Of a stretch of DNA of 64,000 nucleotides, positions 23,165-34,700 are shown piece by piece (position 1 is the stretch's first letter; every line of letters starts with the position of its first letter). The stretch is taken from contig JAKGHH010000001.1 in the NCBI GenBank assembly GCA_022828595.1, forward strand, positions 205,797,813 to 205,861,812, read 5' to 3'. Under the pieces are notes generated by a model. That model was not told where the DNA came from. It searched no databases and saw only the letters and a list, made by a program, of their open reading frames with translations. The stretch is from Nelumbo lutea. Its lineage: Eukaryota; Streptophyta; Magnoliopsida; Proteales; Nelumbonaceae. Position numbers and translations under genes: made by a program.

Positions 23165-23479
23165 GGAGCGTTCTTTTTTCTGAATTTTGAGAGGGGGAAA
23201 GTTGGTCAATGGGATTTTGATTCCGATCGACCAAGAATCCCGTGTTCTTTTTTCATCTTTATGTGGGGACCAATGAAAGTTTATTTTCTTGGGTATCGCT
23301 TACCCTATTTCCTAAGTGTATAAATAACTTTCTCACCTTGGGAGAAAGTTGCCAACACTTGAATGGGGCAAAATTGCCCATTATAATAATGGATTTTTAT
23401 GACTAAAATGGTCATTACATTATTTACGTGGGAAATAAAAGAACATGGGTAAGTAATTTACCGAAAAACGAACGGGGCC
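23165..23479 (-). mobile_element. family A MITE nested in reverse orientation
   Basis: The ends are GGAGCGTTCTTTTTTCTG and its inverted counterpart CGAAAAACGAACGGGGCC. It is flanked by a 3-bp duplication TTA at 23162-23164 and 23480-23482, the signature of PIF/Harbinger-type (Tourist-like) insertion. It is inserted into another copy of its own family. Confidence 0.82.
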
Positions 23480-23560
23480 TTAAATAAACTTCCCTTCGTC
23501 CCCACATAAACCTGAAAAAGGAACATGAGATTCTTGGTCAATGGGAACCCCGTTGACCAA

Positions 23561-23740
23561 TTGAGACTGAATCTGCCCCCCACAATGTCCCACAGCACAT
23601 CTCCGCCATGTATTAGGATCATCTCCTGATGATGACATCATCATTCTGGATATTATCATTGGGAGATATTCCTAATATATGGGATAAATGTGCTGTGGGA
23701 CATTGTGGGGGGCAGTTTTGTGATTGGCTGATTTGAACTC
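23561..23740. mobile_element. hairpin MITE (family B), copy 1
   Basis: The element is almost wholly self-complementary. TGCCCCCCACAATGTCCCAC on the left is matched exactly by its reverse complement on the right (about 23693-23713), and pairing continues toward the centre near 23635-23650. Flanks GTTGACCAA and TCTGACCAA suggest an 8-9 bp target duplication, pointing to a Mutator-like or hAT-like mobiliser. A second copy lies at 45903-46094. Confidence 0.75.
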
Positions 23741-23785
23741 TGACCAACTTCCCCCCTCTCAAAATCCAAAAAAAGAACACCCCCC

Positions 23786-25741
23786 TAAAACTTATCTTAT
23801 GATTTGAAAAATCACTGAAATTATTTTTAGGTTTTTTGATAATTAACAAAATCCTTTCTTACCCTTTCGTGCATTGATACAATTTATGTGATGTCATGTG
23901 ACTTATATTGTTTTTTAATTGTAAAATTATCCTTTCGATTTTGTCCATCACCATTTTTCAAAATTTTCAAAACAAAATCCAGTGGCAGTTCCTCTTCTTT
24001 TGCCTCCAAATCTTCATTTTAGTTCAAGATAGCAGTTAAAATTAATCTGCAATGCTTGAAACCACCAATAATCATCAGAATCAATAATGCTTCCTTAAAA
24101 GACATCAATGGTCCGGGTTCAGAGCTAATTACCTCCTGAATCTATCAATTCCTAGCCTGGAAACCAGAGAAATGTCTAGCGAATATATAGAGTTTATTTT
24201 GAGATTGCAAAATATTGTTATTGATTTCTTTTGGAGGACTACAGTAGCCCATCCCCCAACATGGTTCGGTTCTGTGTCGTTTTTTTAAAACATTGCTCTC
24301 TAATACTTCTTGAGGTCTCGTATGGGTGCTGGTCTCTCTCTCTTGAGGTCTCATGGGCCTACCAACTGGCTTAACAGATTTCTTCAATGTGGTGGGGACA
24401 ATCTCTGATGGTAGATTGAGGTAAGTTCGGCGGAACCGTGGAACTCAATCCATTAATGGTGAGGTACTAGTAGTAGTGCATCTAAGCAAAGGTCTCATGC
24501 ACAACTCCTTTGATTTAAAGCTGAGCATCAACCTGACTACTTGCAAATTTGACATATCGATTTCGGGTGCTTCATCCAATTAAAGCCTTTCAAGTCTAGC
24601 AATTCGTTTGTATGTCACGACTCTATATTGTTCATCAATTTTTTCTCTATTTTCAGAGCCGGGGCCTGATTCTTAGCCTGACCACCCAGGGTCCTCTTGG
24701 GTGGGTTGATGCTCAGCTTAAGTATTTTACCCTTATTATTCTTTAAAAGAATATGAAATAGACCCAACCTTCTTGATCCATTGTCCCAAACTCTACATCT
24801 TCTACACCTATCTAGAAGTGCAAGTCGGGTGGGTTGGGCTGGGTTTATGGTCAACCTGGGTCCGACCCTACAATTTGGGTTTAAGGCCTGAGCCTAGACT
24901 GAACTTGAGAACAAGCATGATTTTCCTAACCCGAGCCCGGCCCGCAATGTAATTTGATGCACTTGGGTTGGATTTGGGCCCGGGCCAGGCTTGGGTTGGT
25001 CAATGAATATATATATGTATATAGGTTCAGGTCGGGCCCAGGCTACCACCCAACTTTTTAGGCCCGAGCCCAGCCTGAGGACCGAAAATCCAAACCCAGC
25101 CCAAGTAAAATTTCGGACTGGGCAGGTTCGGGCTCGAGTTGGGCCCGCCTAAGTTGCACCCTTACTCCTATCTTATTTTCTTGTTTAACCCCCACCCCCC
25201 AATAAAAAAACAAAAAGAAAAATTTTGGCTCTGCCATTGGGTCACCACGCCATTAGTTGATTTATTTGTAGTTGATGTACAATCATCCACTATATTAGCA
25301 AATGTTTATTGTAAAGCTTCTAAGGATTGTAGATCTAACAATAACTCCAATAATGTCAATGGGTGTCTGCAACCATGACAACTATCAAGGTGGCAATAAT
25401 TCTCTTTGGGTTTTTGGCTGATTTATTACATAGTTGTACACATGCACCCTTTTGACTTTGAAAGAGTAGCATTTTGTTTTCCCTCATGTTTACTTTGTGT
25501 TATATTAGAAAATTAAAAGGCTTCTTTACAGCTTTTTAGCAGGAATAACTTGTTTACACTACTCTTTAAAAGCATGATGTATGTATGTATATCCTTCATG
25601 CAAAAAAAAAAAAAAAAAAAAAAGAATTAGAAGTAGTGTTTGTTCCCTTTAAAGATCGTCTAAAACAAACATTTAATAGTTCTTTATCCAACATGCATAT
25701 AAACTGTTTAAATAGTATTAGATACTACTTGATATTTCTGG
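23786..25741. other. intergenic with GGCCCGAGCC-type repeat
   Basis: At about 24820-25165 there is a run of gggttggg, ggcccgagccc and cgggcc variants, the interior style of hAT-like dispersed repeats. A poly(A) run occupies about 25601-25623. No gene is recognised; short frames are unsupported. Confidence 0.45.
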
Positions 25742-28700
25742 CTAGAATGTGTTACCTAACAAGTCAATAAAGAGGGGTAATTGCAATAAAAGAAACAAGA
25801 TAACTGGAATAAAAGCAAGCACACATAAAACGATGATGTTCAGCTGCGGCAGGGGTCCGTCCTTTGTCGTAATATACATGGCCGAGAAGAAGGCTGCCAT
25901 CATGGCCACTATAGAGATGAATAGCGAGAAGAGTCCAAAGATCAACTTCTTCGGCAGCGACTCAAGGAAATCCTCTTCTTTATAGCGTGAAGTAAGGATG
26001 GCCAAGAACAGTAGAACTGAAGTGGACGATGAAAAAAGTGCTACCGCATCGGAGAAGATGAACGACAGGAAGGCAGTATGTCGACTGAAGAAAGGGGTGC
26101 CATTATCCTCCCCACCTGGTACTGTGAAGGCCGCTTGATACACAACTGTGGCGATAAGAGTAGCTACAATCAAACATGATTTTGCTGTACTTCTTATCCA
26201 TTTCTCCCCCGCTATAACCAATTCCTTATGATTCTCCGTGAATAACAATCGAGGCGTTTGACCATCATTGTTAGGGAAGTTCTCGTAGTCTCGTGGCATA
26301 ATAGATTTCACTGCCTGCTATATATGTCATAACAACGTCAAATAATAGAGTAGTAGGCCCATTTTTAAAGGCTTGGTCTATGGTTATTCTAGCCTGGCCC
26401 ATGTAAGGCTGTGCAGAATAAAATTGTTGACCTAGAACCATCTCGGTTAATTACTAATCGGGATAATCAGGTCTAACCTGATCATAGACCCAATTATACT
26501 ACAAGTTATAATAACTTAAAATTTGATTTTGATAATGCAACCTTAATAAAAATGACAGTAAAGTAGAAACTTGTTCATATGGTTATAAATCAAGTGTTTT
26601 TAACTTAAAATTTCTTATATTATCTCTATCAAGAAAATAATTGTTTTGGGTTTGAATTAATGTGGAACAAAACCTGCATCAGACCCTGCAACCCATGGCG
26701 TGGTAAGCTGGGATTTCGGAAACTCCTCCATCTATACTGGAGGCCAATGCAAGATTGGAGCTGCAAAGATGGACTCTTCCCCGCTGCCCTTAGTATTCTT
26801 GACTGCACACCCCTTGTGTTCTAACCAGGTTTCCCTAGTCTAGCAAACAGTGAATCTGACCCTTAGGACTTTTGCAGTCAGGGCCTTGGGAATCTCGTAT
26901 GCTGCGTCAAGGTCCCCCCATTTCAGGTTTTCTTCTACAAGTTCGGTGAAACCCCACTGTTTCGGCAGTTCCGATGACTTTTGCAGTCAGATTTTCTTCT
27001 ATAACTCCATTATTTCAGCAGTTACAGCGGTTCCAATGGTTACAACGAAGAAAATGAAAAGGAGAGGTAGAGATCCAGTGGAGGGTAAAATAGTCTTAAT
27101 AAATAAGAAGAATTAGTCAATTATCAGATCAGAAACAGAAGGAATAGCATCCGTCAATTTTCAGACAGCTGGGATACAGCTAAATCATAAGCGTAATTTA
27201 AGAAATTTACTCTTAATTAATTTATTTCTATTATTGTTTTTATTACTGTTATTATTTGATTATTGGTCTGTTTTTCTTTTTTAAGAAGAAAGGAGATGGA
27301 CTAGGGGGGAGAGAGAAGGAAAGAAATAAAGAGAATGATATATTTTAAAAATTTTTTAAATTAAGAGTATATAAATAGTTTCTCAAATTTATATGATACA
27401 TGTGATTAGTTAAACCTTTATATAATTAATTAACCTTTTATTTTAATAATTAGAATAAAAATTAATAAAAAGCGTTGGGAAAAAAGAAATCACCTCAAAC
27501 CACTGAAGCTCACTTTGCACCTGGAAAGCTGCACCTCTGACTTGATTCTTCAAGATGATGTTTGTTGGTTCCCATTTCCCAACGAAATGTAACATGCAGT
27601 TTTTGGAGTTGTCAGCTAAAATCGAGAGGTCATTTTTGAGAGGACCTATCTTGTGGATGAGATTGAATATCTTTACTTGGCGGTGCGTAATTGCAACATG
27701 GAATATGCTTTGTCCAGATCCAACGGAGCAGATGGATATTAGTTTGGGATGAGGGATAATCTCAGAAATAAATTCAACAATACCAGATTTGGTAGCTTCA
27801 AAAATTGCTGAATGCAATCCAAGTTCTTCGACCGACGAATTATCTTGTGAAACTTGGACAAGTATGTTCTGCAGTAGCTCCAGTGCTCTTTTATGAGTAA
27901 GCTTTGTGTGGTATATTTTCTTGAAGGGCGAGATTAACCGATTCAGAATTTTCTGCAGTAGTTTCCATAATTTTAGCAGCTTCAGTAGTAGTATTCGATT
28001 AACTGTATGGTATATTTGACTGCCAAAAGTATCAATTCGAGATGTATCTTCCAGATTCTCAATGTCACCATTGTTGTTGATTGCACGAGATTCCACGGGG
28101 TTACCTGCTGCAGGTTTTCTAGATTTAAATTCTGCTTGAAAGATCTGGCATCTAAGAGTTTTACTGAAAGTGGCATGTAGAACATTATCTCCTAGGGTTT
28201 ATTTGTTTTTTTTGGAATTTGAGAGGAAAAAGTTGGTCAAAATTGTCTCTTTTAATAATAGTTTTTTATGATTAAAATGATCATAATCTTATTTACCTCA
28301 AAAACAAAACAACATGGGTAAATAATTTTTCAAAAATCAATGAGCCCTAGTGTTTAATTTTCCATAAAACTCTAGTAAGAGATATATTGTGAAGAGGTAT
28401 TGTTTATTATAAACAGTACTCTATACATTTCTTGATGGGATAGGAGTGAGAAAGGTTTATATAAGGCATCCGTCTCTTAGTCATACATCTTGCCATAACT
28501 ATTGGAGTGTGATGAACTGATTCTGGTTTCATAAAACTGCCCAGGTCACTAAATGAATGGAAATTTCAAAATAATAATAGCAAGAGTTGAACTCATGACC
28601 TTTTATTTATGTTTATTTATTCTTGTTACGATTAATGCATTTTTTTTTATTTATGTTTATTTATTCTTCTTTATTGTATATATATCTTAAAGAACATGTG

Positions 28701-31700
28701 AGTTGAGATGTTTAAACATTCTTGATTTTCTTTAAAGATTAAGAAATTAGCCATCTATCAACCAATTCATACGTGATATCATCTGTAAAATAATACATAG
28801 TATTTATGTAACTCACAATATACATCATCATGGTGCAACCTCTATTGAACCTTTGACCCGTGAATACCGATGTAACCGAGTTGAGCCAAACTTTGGCAAT
28901 ATATGCGACTAGGTTCAAGTTCAAGCTCGAGTTCGATTAGAACTATATTTTCCAATTCAATCTCAGTTCGATTAAATATTCGAGGAGCTTGAGTTCGGCT
29001 CGCAATCTCAAAAGTGAATATATTTTTATATTACATATATGGTATATTTTTTATAATATATAGTACATTCTTATATTATATATAGAAAACAAAAATATGT
29101 TTTACATAAAATATATTTTCATAATATATATTATACAATAATTTTTATATTCTACAACATATATGTATTTATGTATGTATATATGTGTTAACCAAGTCAA
29201 GATCACAAGCTTCCGAGTCGAACTTTTTATTGCCCAAACTCAAGCTCATATAACTAATCAAGCTTACTCTGAGATTCGAGCTCAAGCCCAAACTATTTGA
29301 TTAGAGCTTGATTTGATTGTAGCTTGATTAGTGAATCTCTACCTTTTCTAGTAGTATGTCCGATTTTGTTTTTTGAACACGGCTGAAATCCCAGGATTTT
29401 GGTAGTTTGGGGGAAATGCGATTATGGGGACCTAAGTCACCTTATATATTCATAGGTATTTTAGATATTAATATTAAATCTAAGGGTATTCTAATAATTT
29501 ATCACTAGGTTTAGGGAATTATAATTGGACCTCTTCCTTGCCTTGTCCCCAATTTGGGGGAAAAAATCCTATCCCCAACCTGTCCCATTTTAGATCAAGG
29601 AAAGAACGCCTCATTATTTAAGGCGGGGTGGACTGGAGCCCCAGTTTTATGGGGCAATTTGCCACCCTGACCAAATAATTGTTTTATTTCAAGTCATTTT
29701 TAAACACGTAAGTTTTGGGTTGTGAATGTTTTTAGATGCATTTTTGATTAATAGAATTTAATGATGAAAAATAAAAATACCTAAAAATATAAGATTTAAT
29801 GAAGCAGAATATGAGTTATAATATCTCAACTTAAACGAGAGGGGATTGATTGAAGTGAAAGAGGTTGTTCAAATAAGTAAACGGATCAAATTCAATAAAA
29901 GAGATATCTTACCTATCAAAGCATTCAATGGTAGAGATATTTTAGTAAAAAAAATCCAAAATTGAAACCTCATTTCCCCTTTTAATAGTAGTATAAATAA
30001 ATTTAGTAATTAAAAATGTTTATTGTTGGGTTTTGGAAAATTTAAAAGTAGGAATAACGAATAAACAATAATTAATATATCACATCTGGAGAGAAATGCC
30101 CCTTGACCGTTATTTGTATCAACTCGAGAGTTGCCTTCAATCTCAATATTTTCATTCTTGTACATGCCTGTAGGAAATTTCATGGGGTTTCCTGCGTAAG
30201 TGCATGATAACTCGAGCTATCATAGAAATTAATGCCATGTTTAGGAGTGCTTAAAAATAAGTGTTTATTTGAATTAGGACCACACCACTAAGCATTTATT
30301 GATGTTTTGGAAATAAGCCCGAAATCAGTGCTTATTTTAAAAATAAGGACATATTTTTTAAGTCTAAATTTTCAGCTTTTCTTAAGTACTTATACAATAA
30401 GCAATTATTCAATTTCTTTTCTTCCAAAATTATCTCTGATTGAATTTTAAAATACCACTTATAAAATTATCCCTAATTGAAGCACTTTTATAAAATTACT
30501 TTTACGAAAACTCTTTTATAAAAGTATTTGTATAAAAGAATTTTTATGAAATCATTTTTATAAAATTACATATAAAATTACTTTCATAAAAGTTCTTTTA
30601 TTAAAGTGCTTTAATAAAAGTACTTTTATAAAAGTGTTTTCCTAAAAGTACTTTTAAAGTACTTATAGCCTATATAACAATTGAAAGCTGACCAGGTATA
30701 TAATGATCCAACAAGTTTTCAGCAATCTGCCTAGGTCAATAAATTGTCATAAACTTTAAAATGAGAGTGAAACTTATAGCCTTTTCCATATGTATAATGT
30801 CATATTAGCATTGGTTTATCATGCTTTTTGTATTTCTCTCTCTCTCTCTCTTGTTAAAATATGAATTAAAAACTTTTTAGCTACTAGCTTAAAAGGTGAC
30901 TGGCTAGCTGTATCTCTTCTCCACTGGGTTAAAAAGAAAGGTTGAATCTGCTATCGTTGCAAAGGGCTCCTATATATATCCCTTAACTTTCATTTGCGAA
31001 AAAACTCCCTTGAAATTTTACTTTGAGATAGATACTCTGTGCGTGCGTGATTGTTAAGTTAGATGCAGAATGCATTAAATTACTAAAATACCCACTTAAG
31101 TTTTCTATATTTTCTTTTTCTTGAGTTTCTCAAAAAAAAAAACAGCTAAAATAATAAGAATCATTTCATTGGCATAAAAGAAAAAGGGTTTTTTTTTTTT
31201 TATTTCTTAATTCATTTCATTGACATGAGTGTCTCTCTTCATCTTAAAATATAAAAATTATTTATCTTTCTTCAATAAATAAATAAAAACTAAATGAAAC
31301 TATAAATTTATATCTATTAGAAATGCATCTAAATGTACATGCATGTGGGGGGAGAGAGAGAGACCTTGAGCATTGCTTGTTCTACTGGCTTCATTTGGAT
31401 TCCCACGACCGTTGTACTCATAAGGTCTAATTGGAAAACCTTGAAAATGATCATCAAATACTTTAGTTTCCCTTCAAAAAGAAAAATTAGTGCATATCCA
31501 GCATTATAAGTTTTCTCTTAAGCATGCCATCTTTCCGAAATTATTATCTGATTGCAAAGCAGAATATATAGTTTCTATTAATTTATAAGACATTGTATAT
31601 GGTACGTAGAATGATCTGTTAATTGTGCTGAAAATTGCATTGCTTAAAATAGTTTTCTTGGCTGAAACAATGCTGAATTAAAGATTCTAATATAAAAGTA

Positions 31701-34700
31701 TAAAATAAAAATAAAAACTTGATAAGTGGTAGCTTATTTCTAATATTTAGCTGTTAGCCATAACCAATAAGCATTTGAGCTTTACCGAGACAAAAAAGAA
31801 AAACAAAAAGCAAAGTATTTGAGGAATATAATCCTTAATCACTGTAGATTCCTGGTAGTCGGTAAGTCTTCGAAAGTTTGGAGATGGCAGCCGAAATGAG
31901 AAGAGATGGAGAAGATAAGAAAGAGAGGAAAGGGAGAGAGAAAAAGAAACCTCTTGAGAAACCCTAGAGGTAAGAGTAATGACTGTGTTGTCTCCCCTTG
32001 GGGATAGAATTGCTCTCCCCTTTTATAAAGAGGGTTAAGGCCATCAGAAAATGAGTTTCGGATTCTCTCTGTACGTGACCCTATTGTACTAACGTGGTGT
32101 GGGTGACATTATCGTTTGTTGAGCGTATTTTCATTAAACTCGCATGCATAACTTAAAGACGTGCATGTAACTGATATCTATTCCCATTCTACCGTGATTC
32201 TGCGGTTCTGTAATGGTGTCAGGTCCATCGCAGTTTTACGCATGTTCGGGTTCATCAAAAATCCATGTGCATTTGGGGTTCATCGCAAACTTGCATGCAT
32301 CTTAGCTTTATCGCAGATTCATGCTAGCAAAAGTTCATTGTGACTTGTCATGGATATGAGTTCATCGTAATCGCGGATTTGTGATGAACTCATCGCAATT
32401 GTGCGATGGGTTCTGGATTCATCGCAGGCGTCCGTGTAGTGTTGGTTTGACACCTTTTGTACTCTGAGGGTCCTAGTGACCACTATGTACTTACAGTTTG
32501 ACTACACAGTTGCAAATAACTTGGTTGAAAGGAAACAACCCGGGCAATAAGAGATACCTGAGGAAAAAGACAAATAAAACTAAAGTAAGACCAATGTACC
32601 CAACGATGAACATAGTTAACTTTGAGACTCTTTTTTCTCCCTCGAAGGGTCTATTTATTTATTTTTGATTTTGCGGGGAGGGGGGTTGATTAACAGGATT
32701 TTGATTCTCATTGACCAAGACAACCAAGACATCTATGTTTTTTTTTTTTTTCAGATTTATATGGGAACCAAGAGAAATTTATTTTCCTAGGTAATTACCC
32801 ACTTAAGGAAAAGTTGTCAGCATTTGGATGAGACAAAATTACCCTTTTTAATAATTATTTTTATGGCTAAAATGGTCATTATCATTTTTACTTGGGAAAA
32901 AAAAACATGGATAAATAACTTACCGGAAAAAGAATGAGATCTCAATTTATCACCATAGTTCCAAAAGTTATCAAAGTCGGACAAAACTTTGATGGCGATG
33001 ACATGTGAAAAACAAACAAGAGCAGAGATAATAATGATATTCTCTACTGTGGTGGTTAGCAAACAAATCTAATGAGGGTCTCATTTAGGTAAGGAGTTGC
33101 AGCGAGAAGGAAGAATAAAGAACAGGAATGAGAAGAGAATAGGTTTTGTGGTTTTTGGTTGGTGAGAATTAAAATCGACTTTTAACAATTAACACCTATG
33201 CCAAAACTAGATTTGGAGTGCATCAAGAGTTCGTAGGCTTAATTTAACTTACACGGGCAATTTTATTGGGCAATTTTGTTTTTCATTTTTTATTTTTTAA
33301 GTTTCGGTCCTACATAAGCCTCACATCCTCGGTCCTACATAAATCTCATTTTCTTAAGAAAGAGCATCTCATAAGTGATTATTCCCACTCTCAAACAAAT
33401 GTATCATTCCTTTGATATGTTTATACACTCAAATAAAACAAAACTATAAGCTCCAAATGTTAATTACATTCACTAAAAATTAAAAAAAAAGAATAAAAAA
33501 TTCGTTTGAAAAGATGTAAGACCTTAAAGTTGGTTATTATTTAGAAAAAAGGCTTGATTTAATCATTTTAATTTAATAACAATTTTGTATATATCAAAAA
33601 CTCAAATAAAATAATAACTTAGATTTACAACATACAAAAAGATGTCAAACAAAATTTATCAAAATACATGAATCAAAAGATTTATCAGAATACTGGACCC
33701 TCACTTTGTAAAGGGGTCATTCTGTAGTTATAAGGAAACTTAGGCTTCTAAAATCTAAGAGTTTGCATAAATCGACCTTTAACATACCTTGTATTTTTCA
33801 AATAGATTATAGGCTAACCCCATTAGACTTAAACAAACTCATTTCTTTTTCTATTTCATGAACCTATTTTAATATTCTAAAACTCCTATTTTAGCATTTG
33901 AAAACAAATGAATCTTTTAAAACAATATACCTTTTATTCTTGCTCTGTTTCTACAACCACAACAGAAATTGATTATCTAAGGATCTTTCAAGTTCTCTTT
34001 TGCAACACATAAGGTTTCCCATTTGAATTAAATATGAGTATAAGGAGCATGCCCACTAAGAAAAATTTTGAATTAAACCGAGATGGAGACCACTGAAGGA
34101 AATAACTACTCCCAAAACATGTATCTATAGGACTCTTTTTCCTGGAGTTCAAGGCAAAAAGCTTATAGATTTGATGTGTTAGAAGGTTTCTTTGTCAAGG
34201 AATGGGATTTAAGAGAGGGGAGAGACAAAATTTTGTCAGTACCATGTTGAACTTCCAAAGGCATATTTGAATATCTCATTGTTGGTATGTTGGTGGAACT
34301 CTTGTCGTCAAGGTAAACTCACTTGGCCTTGCTTCAAATAATTTCACCCTTGGGATTGCTTCTAGATGACCGAAAAGTCAGTAATCACCATTATTTTGGG
34401 TCATGCTCCCAGATTGGGGTTCTCTCCGATTGGTCAATTTCCTCCTTTCTGCGATTCTTAGGAGAGTTCTTTTTCTGGATTTTGAGAGGGAGGGGGGGGG
34501 GGGGCGGGGGTGGGGGGAACTTAGTCAATGGGATTTTGATTCCCATTAACCAAGAATCTCATTTTCTTTTCTTCAGATTTATGTGGGGACCAAGGAAAGT
34601 TTATTTTCCTGAGTATCACTTACCGGGATAGGTGATACCCATCTCCTATGTGGATAAATAACTTTCCCATCTGGGAGAAAGTTGCCAACAGTTTAATGGG

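Larger units (their letters stand above)
22914..23785 (+). mobile_element. TTA-type MITE (family A) host copy, split by nested insertions
   Basis: The left half (22914-23164) and right half (23480-23785) together restore the order of a single family A element. The left half stops at gagatgggtatcactta and the right half resumes at ataaacttccc. TTA precedes the element at 22911-22913. An inverted family A copy (23165-23479) and a hairpin element (about 23561-23740) sit inside it. Confidence 0.8.

Noticed and set aside
25742..28107. A separate short gene consisting only of the two 3' ankyrin/PGG exons
   Set aside because: The exon 4 acceptor matches the phase-1 donor of exon 3 across the long intron and the total frame closes exactly, so one five-exon gene fits better. 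A secondary promoter in the intron remains possible.
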